From: Ostreococcus lucimarinus CCE9901
Lineage: Eukaryota > Chlorophyta > Mamiellophyceae > Mamiellales > Bathycoccaceae
Direction of reading: 5' to 3'
DNA: 64,000 nucleotides
Assembly (NCBI RefSeq): GCF_000092065.1
Contig: NC_009362.1
Coordinates: 1-64,000 of the forward strand
Part shown: one piece after another, positions 28,700-38,003 of the stretch
Position numbering within the stretch: position 1 is the stretch's first letter
How the letters are laid out: the number at the start of each line of letters is the position of its first letter
Program-made: the position numbers and the translations under genes
The notes under the pieces: generated by a model
Told to the model about the DNA's origin: nothing
What the model saw: the letters and a program-made list of their open reading frames with translations, nothing else
Database searches by the model: none

Positions 28700-29005
28700 C
28701 TAGTCGTGGTGACCGTGATTGTTGAGGTTTCGGAGTAGCTCTCGCGCCCGCTTTAACGTGTTTATCTCGTCGTCGGTGAGATTCGTCGACGGCGCACGCG
28801 TGGGCGCCAGGATGGAGCGCAACGCTTCGGCGCATTCCGCGCACGCCAACGCGTTGTTGAGTACGTTTGACGAATGTTTCGTACTCGGTGAGGTCGGAAA
28901 CAAAAATGTGATGCGATCCCGGAAGATTTTAGTTTCGTGATGTACATGGTCGTACAGCGCGGACAATCCGACGCTACCACCGGCAAATGGCCTGACGAAA
29001 TTCAT
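28700..29005 (-). CDS. Small hypothetical protein (101 aa)
   Basis: Not recognised. The frame reads MNFVRPFAGGSVGLSALYDH and on through HHETKIFRD, then a helical C-terminal half with CAECAEALRS and NLTDDEINTLKRARELLRNL. Amino-acid use is less Arg-rich than the random frames nearby, and it lies in a gap otherwise lacking a gene, which favours it being real. No transit peptide or membrane helix is evident. Its start could be displaced by an undetected intron. Confidence 0.45.
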   Translation of the reverse strand: MNFVRPFAGGSVGLSALYDHVHHETKIFRDRITFLFPTSPSTKHSSNVLNNALACAECAEALRSILAPTRAPSTNLTDDEINTLKRARELLRNLNNHGHHD

Positions 29006-29077
29006 GATCGACGTCGCCGAATGCTGCCGAGGAAAACGACGGTGGCGTCAGTCTCGAGAAGATTATGTCGCACATAA

Positions 29078-29596
29078 TCAACGATAACGTACGATTGCCC
29101 AAAAACACATCACGGTGAATACGACTTGAGTGTGAAGCACGCTCGGGATGAAAACGAGCGAGACGAACGTCACGAAAACCTGCGTAGGAATTCCTATCAA
29201 GGTGGACGCGATCGTTCCGACGAAGCGTCCGATACGAGACAAGGCGGGGAAAACCTCCAGTTTCACCGACTTCACGTGCGCCTCATCCTCGGTCTCGGCG
29301 TTAGCGTCGAGTGGCATCGGCTGAGTCGACATCGCTTTCGCACTGTCGACGTCCGCGTCCGCTCCTATCGCCGCGTCGATGGCTCGCGTCACCGCTCTCG
29401 CAGCGGCGTCTCTGCGCGACGCCGACTCGCCCAAAATTTCTGCCACGCCTTCGTGTTCACCGAGCGCGTCGTCTTTCGTGAACCCTCGCTCTAAAATTTC
29501 TTTTGACGGTTTACCCATCGTTCCGGCCGCCATCGCGCGAACGCTCGCCAGGTACTCGGCGCTGTCTTTTCGCGTCCTCGCTCGAGCAGAGTCCAT
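29078..29596 (-). CDS. Small tail-anchored-like membrane protein, unknown function
   Basis: 172 residues. A polar, Ala-rich N-terminal 115 residues (including KPSKEILERGFTKDDALGEH) is followed by a hydrophobic C-terminal region (GTIASTLIGIPTQVFVTFVS and LVFIPSVLHTQVVFTVMCFW), probably two membrane helices, ending IVRYR. No family is recognised. Its start codon is only 37 bp from that of the divergent peroxidase gene, so the two must share promoter sequence. Confidence 0.65.
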   Translation of the reverse strand: MDSARARTRKDSAEYLASVRAMAAGTMGKPSKEILERGFTKDDALGEHEGVAEILGESASRRDAAARAVTRAIDAAIGADADVDSAKAMSTQPMPLDANAETEDEAHVKSVKLEVFPALSRIGRFVGTIASTLIGIPTQVFVTFVSLVFIPSVLHTQVVFTVMCFWAIVRYR

Positions 29597-29633
29597 GTGT
29601 GAGGCGTCGTCGTGCCAGTGTCACGCTCGCACG

Positions 29634-30709
29634 ATGACCGCGCGCGCGATCATCGCTCCGGCGATCGTTCGCTCGCCCGTACCGTCGTCGTCTTCGCGCG
29701 ATCGTCGACGCCATCGCGCGGCGCCGTCGACGACGACCGCGCGCGCGGTGTCCCGACGCGAGCTGGGGCTGACGCTGCTCGGGACGACTTTGGGGACGCT
29801 CGTGGGGGAGTCAAACGCGCGAGACGCGCGGGCGATGAGGTGCGCGCATCGCTCGCCGACGGTGACGCGCGAACGAGCGATTCGCGGCGTCGAAAGCTCG
29901 GAAGTTTCGCACGCGGACTGACTGACGCGCGCGCCGGTTTCGGTTTCCGCAAACGCAGCGACGGCGACGACGAGCCCAGCGTACGAAGGGCGATTCGCGC
30001 CGCGCTGGAAGCGAACGTGCAGAAAACGAAATGTCCAGCGGTGTTGCGCCTGGTGTTTCACGACGCGGGGACGTACTTGGCGAGCGCGAAGGATGGAGGG
30101 ATGAACGCGAGCGTGCGGTACGAGCTCAACCGACCGGAATCGTTTGGTTTGAAGCGAGGATTGAACGTGGTGAAGAGCGCGTATGACGCCTTGGATGACA
30201 CCGCGGCCGCCGGCAAAGTATCGTTCGCGGACATGATCGCGTGCGCGGGGGCGTACGCGGTGGAGTTCACGGGTGGACCGGCTTTCCTGGAGCGCGTTCC
30301 GCTCGGTAGAATCGACGTCGAGACGGCGGATCCGGAAAATAGAATGCCGGAACAAACTTTGGGCGGGAAAGAGATGCGCGAACATTTCGCACGAAGTGGG
30401 ATCACGACCAGAGATATGGTTGCCCTCGCGGGGGCGCACACGATCGGAGGAAAAGGTTTCGGCGACGCGTACACATTCGACAACGCGTACTACGCCACCC
30501 TCGCCGCCGACCCTTGGCACAAGGCGAACATGACCAAGGACGAGGCCGAGATGGCTGAACACATCGGTTTACCGAGCGATAAGTACATGCGAGAAGACGC
30601 CGAAAGTATGGAGTGGATTCGGAAATATGCCAACGATCAGGACGCTTTCTTCGTCGATTTCGTTGACGCGTACATTCGACTCGCCGCACTCGGTGCCGAG
30701 TTCGCGTAG
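29634..30709 (+). CDS. APX/TL29-like heme peroxidase, predicted thylakoid lumen, one intron
   Basis: Class I heme-peroxidase fold. Exon 1 (29634-29839) encodes a bipartite targeting sequence with twin-Arg motif SRRELGLTLLGTTLG at about residues 40-54 and a cleavage-like ARDARA. Exon 2 (29959-30709) encodes the peroxidase; total 318 aa. The distal site reads AVLRLVFHDAGTY (Arg and His kept, the APX Trp is Phe). The proximal His lies in ALAGAHTIGG, and the partner Asp in FDNAYY. The loop after the proximal His is shorter than in ascorbate peroxidases and lacks the Arg that binds ascorbate there. The protein therefore resembles plant lumenal TL29/APX4 more than cytosolic APX. Without splicing, the frame would start at 29612 with no targeting peptide. 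Confidence 0.87.
29840..29958 (+). other. Predicted intron of lumenal peroxidase gene
   Basis: 119 nt, GTGCGC donor, CTGACTGAC at 29918-29926 and a GCAG acceptor. Joining AG|C gives Ser and links the twin-Arg targeting peptide in one frame to the peroxidase domain in another. Confidence 0.88.
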
Positions 30710-30933
30710 ACAACTCATTTATATTTTATTAGGAAGGCGCGTTTTTATTTCTGTTCGTATTCGTGTTACAAAGTAAAGACACACAATTCGCGTGATCGTC
30801 ATTCATTTAGGCGAGCAGGCCGCGGTATCCACGAACGCCCGTGAGCGTCGTTTACAGACGTCGAGTCGTCCGTGGCTCCAGCGCTCCGCCGCTCTAACCT
30901 CTTCGTCGCGTTTCATTCAAAAGGACGGAAAGT

Positions 30934-31604
<671 letters not shown>

Positions 31605-31691
31605 CGCGGTCGATCGAAACGCGTCGGAGTGACGCCGCGCCCGCGCCGCGGTCTCGGCACCGGGCTGGCCGGGCGAAGGACTGAAGGACTT

Positions 31692-32279
31692 CTACGCCTT
31701 CTTCGCGCGCGCGTACCCTCGACCGACGAGATCGCGCACGCAAAAGTCGACGTGCTCGCCCTGAATCGTCACCATCGCGAGCGTCGCGTCGCCGTCGACG
31801 GCGTCGATGGAGCCGCCGACGCCGAGACTTTGCTTAAACTCGGCGCACATCGCGCGCGCCTCGGCGTACAACACGCCGTCGACGATCGTCACCGTCTTCC
31901 CGCGTCGTCCAGATTTCGTCGCGCGCACGCGAACGGGTAATTTTCCCTTGTTCGCCATCGCGTCGTCTTCCGCGTCGCCGTCTTCGTCCTCGCGCGCCGT
32001 CGCGGGCGCCGTCTTCGCCTTTGCCTCTGGTAACGCTTCGCGGAGCGCCGCGAGCGCGCCGAACGGCGATGCGCGCGGCGCCGTCGCCTCGCGTCCGCGC
32101 TCGACGCGCGCGTCGTCGTCGTCCGCGTCCTCGTCTCCCCGCTCGCTCGCGCGCCCGCGTCGTTTCGCGCGCGCGACGTTTCGTCGTCGTCGTCGTCTTC
32201 GTCGTTCGGTTTCCGGAACCACCGCGCGCGCCGTCGTCGCGGCGCGCGCCGTCGTCGTCGCGACGCCGAGGCGCGGCAT
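31692..32279 (-). CDS. SUI1-domain protein, bacterial YciH-like, putative organellar
   Basis: 195 residues. The C-terminal 85 form a SUI1/eIF1-type domain: LPVRVRATKSGRRGKTVTIV, CAEFKQSLGVGGSI and MVTIQGEHVDFCVRDLVGRGY. The layout (short, C-terminal, ending -GYARAKKA) is closer to bacterial/archaeal YciH than to cytosolic eIF1. The first 105 residues are Thr/Ala/Arg-rich then acidic, compatible with a transit peptide and linker. SUI1 proteins check start-codon selection on the small ribosomal subunit; a plastid or mitochondrial role is inference. Divergent from the bestrophin-like gene, 131 bp between ATGs. Confidence 0.8.
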   Translation of the reverse strand: MPRLGVATTTARAATTARAVVPETERRRRRRRRNVARAKRRGRASERGDEDADDDDARVERGREATAPRASPFGALAALREALPEAKAKTAPATAREDEDGDAEDDAMANKGKLPVRVRATKSGRRGKTVTIVDGVLYAEARAMCAEFKQSLGVGGSIDAVDGDATLAMVTIQGEHVDFCVRDLVGRGYARAKKA

Positions 32280-32410
32280 GCCTTCCCTCGCGCGTCCGCC
32301 GTCGCCCGCGTCGTTTCGCGCGCGCGCGTGCGGCGTCGAGCGTCGTCGTCGTCGTCGGTCCGGTCGTTACGCCGGTCGACGGTCGACACACGACGACGCG
32401 CCGGCGCTCG

Positions 32411-33892
32411 ATGCAGGCGACGACGACGCGCGCGCGGGCGACGCCGCGATGCGGACGATCGACGACCGGAGGACGCGCGCGCGTCGACGCGCGCGCGTCG
32501 ACGCGACGCGACGGCGCGGCGCGCGCGGGGGCGACGGCGCGCGCGCGGGTGTTTTTGAGCGGGACGACGACGACGACGACGACGACGGATGGTGCGCGCG
32601 CGAGGCGACGGATGGTGCGCGCGCGAGGGAAAATTTCGGAAGACGATCAAGATGAAGACGACGGCGACGAAGAAGCGGGCGCGGGCGGCGTGGAGGGGTG
32701 GCACGGGGCGTACAAACTTTGGAAACCAAAACCGAGGGGGGGCGTCGCGGACGCGGAGGCGGCGAAGCGATTGAAAGTGCGAGAGCTGTTGCTCAGTCGC
32801 GACCCGGGTTTGAACCAGACGTTGATATCGTCCGGAACGAGCATATCGCAGTTGTTCGATCAGGATAAGTGGGAGCGTCATCGCATGGTGGATCGATTCG
32901 TGGTCGATTTGGTGTCGATTCCCCAGAGCACGGTGTTCTTGCGCTTGTTCAGACCGTGCGCGGTGCTGGCGGCGTACACCGCCGTGGTCGTGGCATTTCC
33001 GAGCGTGTTGAAGTACGCGTGCGCGTATTTCAATTTGGCGTTACCGTTTCCGAACTTTGCCATGCAGTCTTTGACGCTGCCGGCGTCGGCGCACTCGTTA
33101 CTGGGCACGCTGTGCGGTTTGGTACTCGTGTTCCGAACAAACTCTAGCTATGCCCGCTTCGTAGACGGACGCACGGCGTGGGGGTCGCTCATCAAGCACG
33201 CGCGTGATGTGGCGCGCTTGGCGATATACATTCCCGACAAGAATCTGCAGAGACGGTTGCTAGAACTGACAACGGCGTACGCGTACGTGCTGAAGACGCG
33301 TTTGAGAAGCGGACGCACTCGGTCCGATCCCACGGATCCCACGGCGTTCCGAGACATTCCCGACGAAGCCGTCCGTCGATGCGTCACCGACCCCGCGCTC
33401 GCGGATGAGGTCTTAGCTTCCGCGAAGACGGGAAATCGGTGCTTGTACACGCTCATGCTCATCTCGAAGACGCTCAAGCTGGCGCTCGAGAAGGGGGCGC
33501 CGAGAGAAATTCATTGGAAGATTGAAGAGGCCGTGAGCGGTATGGGCTTATCTGGAGGTATTTGCGAGCGCATTGTCGCCACGCCGATCCCCCTGAGCTT
33601 CTCGCGTCACTCGGCACGATCGCTCATCATTTGGCTCATCACGCTCCCGTTCGTGCTCGTCCCGAGCATGTCTTGGATGTCCGTGCCCACCATCTTCACC
33701 TTGGCCTATCTCATCCTAGGCATCGACGAGATCGGGATCCAAATCGAAGAACCGTTCGCCACCTTACCCCTCACGCCGCTGTGCGCCACGATCGAGCGCG
33801 ACATGTCCATCGTCATCGCCGATATCTTCGCGAGCGACGACGCCGATCGCGTCGCTCGCGACGTCGTCGCCGGCGACGTCGTCGCGCGGTGA
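32411..33892 (+). CDS. Bestrophin-like anion channel, probably plastid (VCCN1/UPF0187 type)
   Basis: 493 residues from the ATG at 32411. The longer frame from 32021 would overlap the divergent SUI1 gene. The N-terminus is Arg/Thr/Ala-rich, like a transit peptide. The conserved domain starts near WERHRMVDRFVVDLVSIPQS. It continues with hydrophobic helices, the FRTNSSYARFVDGRTAWGSL motif diagnostic of the bestrophin/UPF0187 family, SLIIWLITLPFVLVP and the ILGIDEIGIQIEEPF motif. In plants, thylakoid VCCN1 of this family carries chloride to tune proton motive force. Which membrane it occupies here is inferred. Confidence 0.9.
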   Translation: MQATTTRARATPRCGRSTTGGRARVDARASTRRDGAARAGATARARVFLSGTTTTTTTTDGARARRRMVRARGKISEDDQDEDDGDEEAGAGGVEGWHGAYKLWKPKPRGGVADAEAAKRLKVRELLLSRDPGLNQTLISSGTSISQLFDQDKWERHRMVDRFVVDLVSIPQSTVFLRLFRPCAVLAAYTAVVVAFPSVLKYACAYFNLALPFPNFAMQSLTLPASAHSLLGTLCGLVLVFRTNSSYARFVDGRTAWGSLIKHARDVARLAIYIPDKNLQRRLLELTTAYAYVLKTRLRSGRTRSDPTDPTAFRDIPDEAVRRCVTDPALADEVLASAKTGNRCLYTLMLISKTLKLALEKGAPREIHWKIEEAVSGMGLSGGICERIVATPIPLSFSRHSARSLIIWLITLPFVLVPSMSWMSVPTIFTLAYLILGIDEIGIQIEEPFATLPLTPLCATIERDMSIVIADIFASDDADRVARDVVAGDVVAR

Positions 33893-34095
33893 CGCACCAC
33901 GCGTCCGTTCGCATCGCGCGCGCGCGCGTGTAACACAGTTTCGAGCGCATCACACCGTTTCGACCACCCCCCGCGCGCGTCGTCGTCTCCCTGATCCTTT
34001 TTCTTCCCGTCGGTTCGCGAATCCCGGCACCCCTCTTGAAACGGATTCCCCGAAAATCCACCGCGCCTCCACATCGCGTCGCGCTCGTCGACTCG

Positions 34096-37000
34096 ATGTC
34101 GCACCTCGAGCGCGCGCACGACGCGCGCGCGACCGCAGACACCGACGACGGCCGACGCGCGTCCTCTGATCCGAGTCCGTCGACGCAGAGCGCGTGGAAA
34201 CGCACCATCGCGTCGTGCGAGGTGCGATTTCCGTTGACGCCGTACAAGTCGCAGGTGCAAGTGATGAGCGCGGTCGTTCGAGCGGCGCGCCGAGGAACGT
34301 GCGCGCTCGTGGAGTCGCCGACGGGGAGCGGGAAGACGCTCGCGCTGCTGTGCGCGGCGCTGGCGTGGAGCGAGAGCGAGAGCGAACGCAGGGAAGACGT
34401 GGGCGTGGACGACGACGAAGACGGGGAGGAGGACGAAGCGCGCAAACGCGAGACGAAGAGAATCGGAAACGGTAAACCACCAAAGATTTATTACGCCACG
34501 CGCACGCACGCGCAGATCGCACAAATAGTCGGTGAATTGTCGAGGACGGCGTATAAGCCGCACACCGTGGTGTTGGCGTCGAGGGAGCATTATTGCGTGA
34601 ATAAGAGCGCGAGAAAGGGCGGAGACGTCAACGCGGAGTGTCGAAGGTTGATGGATGCCGGCGCCGCGGGTGGGGACGGGAAAGGGTGTTTTTATAGCGG
34701 ACAAGGGGCGAGTAAGTTGGCGTCGTTGGCGAAAAACCATCCCGACGCGCTGGATATCGAGGATTTGGTGAAGATGGGGACGTCGAAGAAGGGATGCCCG
34801 TACTTTGCGTCGAAAATCATGGCGGAGAGCGCGGAATTAATTTTCTGCCCGTACAACTATCTCTTGGATCCGCGCACGCGTTCGGCCATGGACATCGATA
34901 TCGAAGGTTCACTCATCATTTTCGATGAGGCGCACAACATCGAGGACACCGCGCGCGAGGCGGCGAGTGAGGAAATAATTTTAGACGACGTCGCGAACGC
35001 CATCGATCGTCTGAGCGAGATGCGGCGGCGCGCGACGGCAAACGTGAGCGAGTGCGAATTGGTGTTGAGGAGCATGAAGGGCGTTTACGATTGGTTCATT
35101 GGATTTTGCGACGAAAAAAGCCCAAGTTACGGTCTGAAGCAAGCGCAAGAAGCGTTATCGGCGATGGTTCGAGGGGAGCAGATTTTACAAACGTTGGCGG
35201 AAGCCGGGCTGACTGAAGAGAGCGTTTTAGAAGTCATGCGAGCGCTCGGCGTCATCACCAAGTATAATCAAGAGAACAAAGATCCGAAAGAGCGCGTCGC
35301 GGGCAGCGTTTTCAACACCTGTGAAAAAGTGCTGAATCCTATCAAGTTTTTGCTCTCGCGAGGCGAAGTCACCGCGCGCGATTACAAAATCGTCTTCACA
35401 AAGACGCGCGAAAGCGATCGAGTCGTTTCGACGCAACGAGTGAACTCTGAATTGAATAGATTACCCGTGGAAGAACTGGTGAAGATTAACTTTTGGGCAC
35501 TGAATCCAGCGCTGGCTTTCAGAGAGCTCGTGAGCGAAAACGGCGGCGCGCGTTCAGTCGTGCTCACGTCTGGTACTCTCGCGCCGCTCAATTCGTTCGC
35601 GAGCGAGCTCGGCGTACCGTTTCCCATCCGCATGGAAGCCCCGCACTGCGTGGATATGGATCGTCAGGTCTGGGGCGGCATCGTCGCCGCCGGTCCGAGC
35701 AACATAGCTTTGAATGCCGGTTACAAGTCTCGCGGCGATACTAGTTTTCAAGACGAACTCGGCGCGTGTTTGCGAGACGTCGCGAAAGTCACCCCTCACG
35801 GCTTGCTCATGTTCTTCCCATCGTACAGTCTTTTGGAAACCATCGTTCGACGATGGCGCGAAACGGGACTGCTGCGCGCGATAGAGCAGGCGAGCGGCAA
35901 GAAGATTTTTCAAGAACCGGGTAAATCATGCTCGTACGGTAAAAAACCGGTGACGCTTGAGACGGTGTTGGAAAAGTACTATTCCGCGGTGGCGACGAGC
36001 GTCAAGGCAGCAAAACATCCGTACGCTCCGGCTCCAGCGAACGCCAAATGTCGAGGTGCCATTCTCTTCGCCGTGTGTAGAGGCAAGATTAGTGAAGGTA
36101 TTGACTTCGCCGACGCTAACGCGCGGGCGGTGATCTGTGTTGGGATTCCGTATCCAAACATCAAAGACGCGCTCGTCGCGGCGAAGCGAAGTTACAACGA
36201 AGAAGGAGCGCATCGAGGTTTGCTGAGTGGCTCGAAATGGTACGATCAGCAGGCTTTTCGGGCGCTCAATCAAGCCGTCGGTCGATGCCTGCGGCATCGT
36301 CACGATCACGGCGCAATCATGCTCGTCGATTCGCGTTTCAACAACAGCAACATCCAGGCGCTGCCGAAATGGTTACGTCCCGCCATGCAGAAGAGCGCGT
36401 CTCGCTTTGGCGACCAAGTGAAAAGCTTGGAAAATTTCTTCGTTTCGCACGCCGAGAATCCACCGAGCGATGACGCTCCAGCGAGCAAGACAGGCGACCA
36501 ACGGAAGAATAGCAAACGAGCGAGAGTGTCCATCGTCGCGACGTCTCCTCGAAAGGCGATGCGTAATACGCCAATCACGAGCTTCTTTCAAAAGGCGTCG
36601 ACGAGCAACGCGACTCATTCAGATCCTCTCATGCGCGACATCGAGCAGCCATCGAAAAAGACAAAGGATGACCAAATCGGTGACTACGAGGCGCCAGTGT
36701 TCACGGACGACGACGAGCTTGACGTCGACATTGACGCGCTCATGGCGGACAACCATGAGTTATCGCCAGAGGCGAATGTCGCGCAAGTTCTCGACGGTGT
36801 CGAGTGGGAGGATTGGGAAGACGACGACGATCTAATGGCGCAAGCCGTGCAAGCGACACAAACCGCGCACACGATGAGTAAGGTAGAGAGCACGACACCG
36901 ACTGAACAAGTCCTGGATGTCGTCTCGCCTCTCAAGCAACGCGCGAAGAAAGTCTGCGGCGACGACTCCGTCTGCGCCAAGTGTGGAAACACTCGCTATT

Positions 37001-37299
37001 CGCAGATTGACACCGAAAATGATGATCGAATCGCGCTTCAATCTCAATATTTGGATTGTGTTCTGCAAACCAAGGCGAATGACATCCATGAATTCGCCGT
37101 GGTCGAGATGCGCGGCGGTTGTTGCGCCTCGCCGCCGTCGGAGACGGTTGAATTCGACCGCGACTTGCGCGTCGCCTTCAGTCGAGTGAACTCCTGCGAT
37201 GGCGATCGATTGATCGGATTACGAGTGGAAGCAACGAATGCGATGTATGCACACTTGTGCGATCGCGTCTTGCTCCGGCAACACGACGCCCGCGCGTAG
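34096..37299 (+). CDS. FANCJ/BRIP1-like DEAH-box Fe-S DNA helicase
   Basis: XPD-family 5'-3' helicase used in crosslink repair and G-quadruplex unwinding. 1067 residues from the ATG at 34096 (34036 is a longer option). Walker A ESPTGSGKT is at about 73-81, followed by YYATRTHAQIAQIV. The Fe-S cluster domain has Cys in REHYCVN, NAECRR, GKGCFY and KKGCPY, then the DEAH box at about 277. The second half shows VLTSGTLAPL, MFFPSYSLLE, AVCRGKISEGIDFAD and QAVGRCLRHRHDHGAI. Wording follows FANCJ rather than RTEL1. The C-terminal extension contains a PIP-box-like NTPITSFF (824-831), acidic stretches and a Cys-rich module near VCGDDSVCAKCGN that I do not recognise. Confidence 0.93.
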   Translation: MSHLERAHDARATADTDDGRRASSDPSPSTQSAWKRTIASCEVRFPLTPYKSQVQVMSAVVRAARRGTCALVESPTGSGKTLALLCAALAWSESESERREDVGVDDDEDGEEDEARKRETKRIGNGKPPKIYYATRTHAQIAQIVGELSRTAYKPHTVVLASREHYCVNKSARKGGDVNAECRRLMDAGAAGGDGKGCFYSGQGASKLASLAKNHPDALDIEDLVKMGTSKKGCPYFASKIMAESAELIFCPYNYLLDPRTRSAMDIDIEGSLIIFDEAHNIEDTAREAASEEIILDDVANAIDRLSEMRRRATANVSECELVLRSMKGVYDWFIGFCDEKSPSYGLKQAQEALSAMVRGEQILQTLAEAGLTEESVLEVMRALGVITKYNQENKDPKERVAGSVFNTCEKVLNPIKFLLSRGEVTARDYKIVFTKTRESDRVVSTQRVNSELNRLPVEELVKINFWALNPALAFRELVSENGGARSVVLTSGTLAPLNSFASELGVPFPIRMEAPHCVDMDRQVWGGIVAAGPSNIALNAGYKSRGDTSFQDELGACLRDVAKVTPHGLLMFFPSYSLLETIVRRWRETGLLRAIEQASGKKIFQEPGKSCSYGKKPVTLETVLEKYYSAVATSVKAAKHPYAPAPANAKCRGAILFAVCRGKISEGIDFADANARAVICVGIPYPNIKDALVAAKRSYNEEGAHRGLLSGSKWYDQQAFRALNQAVGRCLRHRHDHGAIMLVDSRFNNSNIQALPKWLRPAMQKSASRFGDQVKSLENFFVSHAENPPSDDAPASKTGDQRKNSKRARVSIVATSPRKAMRNTPITSFFQKASTSNATHSDPLMRDIEQPSKKTKDDQIGDYEAPVFTDDDELDVDIDALMADNHELSPEANVAQVLDGVEWEDWEDDDDLMAQAVQATQTAHTMSKVESTTPTEQVLDVVSPLKQRAKKVCGDDSVCAKCGNTRYSQIDTENDDRIALQSQYLDCVLQTKANDIHEFAVVEMRGGCCASPPSETVEFDRDLRVAFSRVNSCDGDRLIGLRVEATNAMYAHLCDRVLLRQHDARA

Positions 37300-37450
37300 G
37301 ATAGATGACGTGATGTGTGATTCCAAAAAAGCCTCCACGAAACTCGGCACCACCCGGCGCGTCACAATTCGACGCACGACGCGCACGGCACCCCGTTCGC
37401 CGACGCCGCGAAGAACGCAAGCCGACGACACGCACGCGCGACACGTCTCC

Positions 37451-37810
37451 ATGACCGCCACCACCCGCACCGCCCGCGCCGCGACGCCTAAAGTCGAGGA
37501 GAAAGTCGCGACGACGCGCAAAGTCGTCATTTCCGAGAAGGATGCCGAGACGACGACGACGACGGATGTCACGGCGACGACACCGGTCACGCCCGCGGTC
37601 GCGGTCGAGGACAGCGCGGTGAAGATCTCACGCGCGACGTCTCAAGAGCCCGAAGACGTCGAGGCGGAGATCGAACCGAACGCGAAACGCACCAAGGTTG
37701 ACTCGAGCGCGCAAAACGATTCCGATTTCGAATCGCCGGAGGACGCCGGCGCGTTCGTCGATTCCCAGGAAGACGGTGATTGGCAGCCCGAAGGGTCGGC
37801 GTCGGAGTGA
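37451..37810 (+). CDS. Small acidic, low-complexity protein
   Basis: 119 residues from the ATG at 37451. The frame opens at 37238, inside the helicase gene. Thr/Val/Glu-rich and probably disordered, with a basic KRTKVD patch that could be a nuclear localisation signal and an acidic C-terminus (ESPEDAGAF, SQEDGDWQPEG). No family is recognised. It begins 151 bp after the helicase on the same strand. Real coding status is uncertain because amino-acid composition is the only evidence. Confidence 0.5.
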   Translation: MTATTRTARAATPKVEEKVATTRKVVISEKDAETTTTTDVTATTPVTPAVAVEDSAVKISRATSQEPEDVEAEIEPNAKRTKVDSSAQNDSDFESPEDAGAFVDSQEDGDWQPEGSASE

Positions 37811-38003
37811 TGAAATGTGATACACGTTGTTTGAATGATCTCGAGTTCGCACGCGCGGTGACGTTCGCGCGTCTTCGATGGCCAGCGGCGAAATGTTTGA
37901 TTGGTATCGTCGATCGCGCGAAGCGCCGATGTGAATTCTCGCCGCACGAATGATTTTATGAATAACTCTATGTACTATGCGATGCTTCACGCGCGCGCGT
38001 CGA

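Noticed and set aside
32021-32410. Longer N-terminus for the bestrophin-like protein
   Set aside because: It would overlap the divergent SUI1-domain gene; the ATG at 32411 begins a plausible transit peptide.
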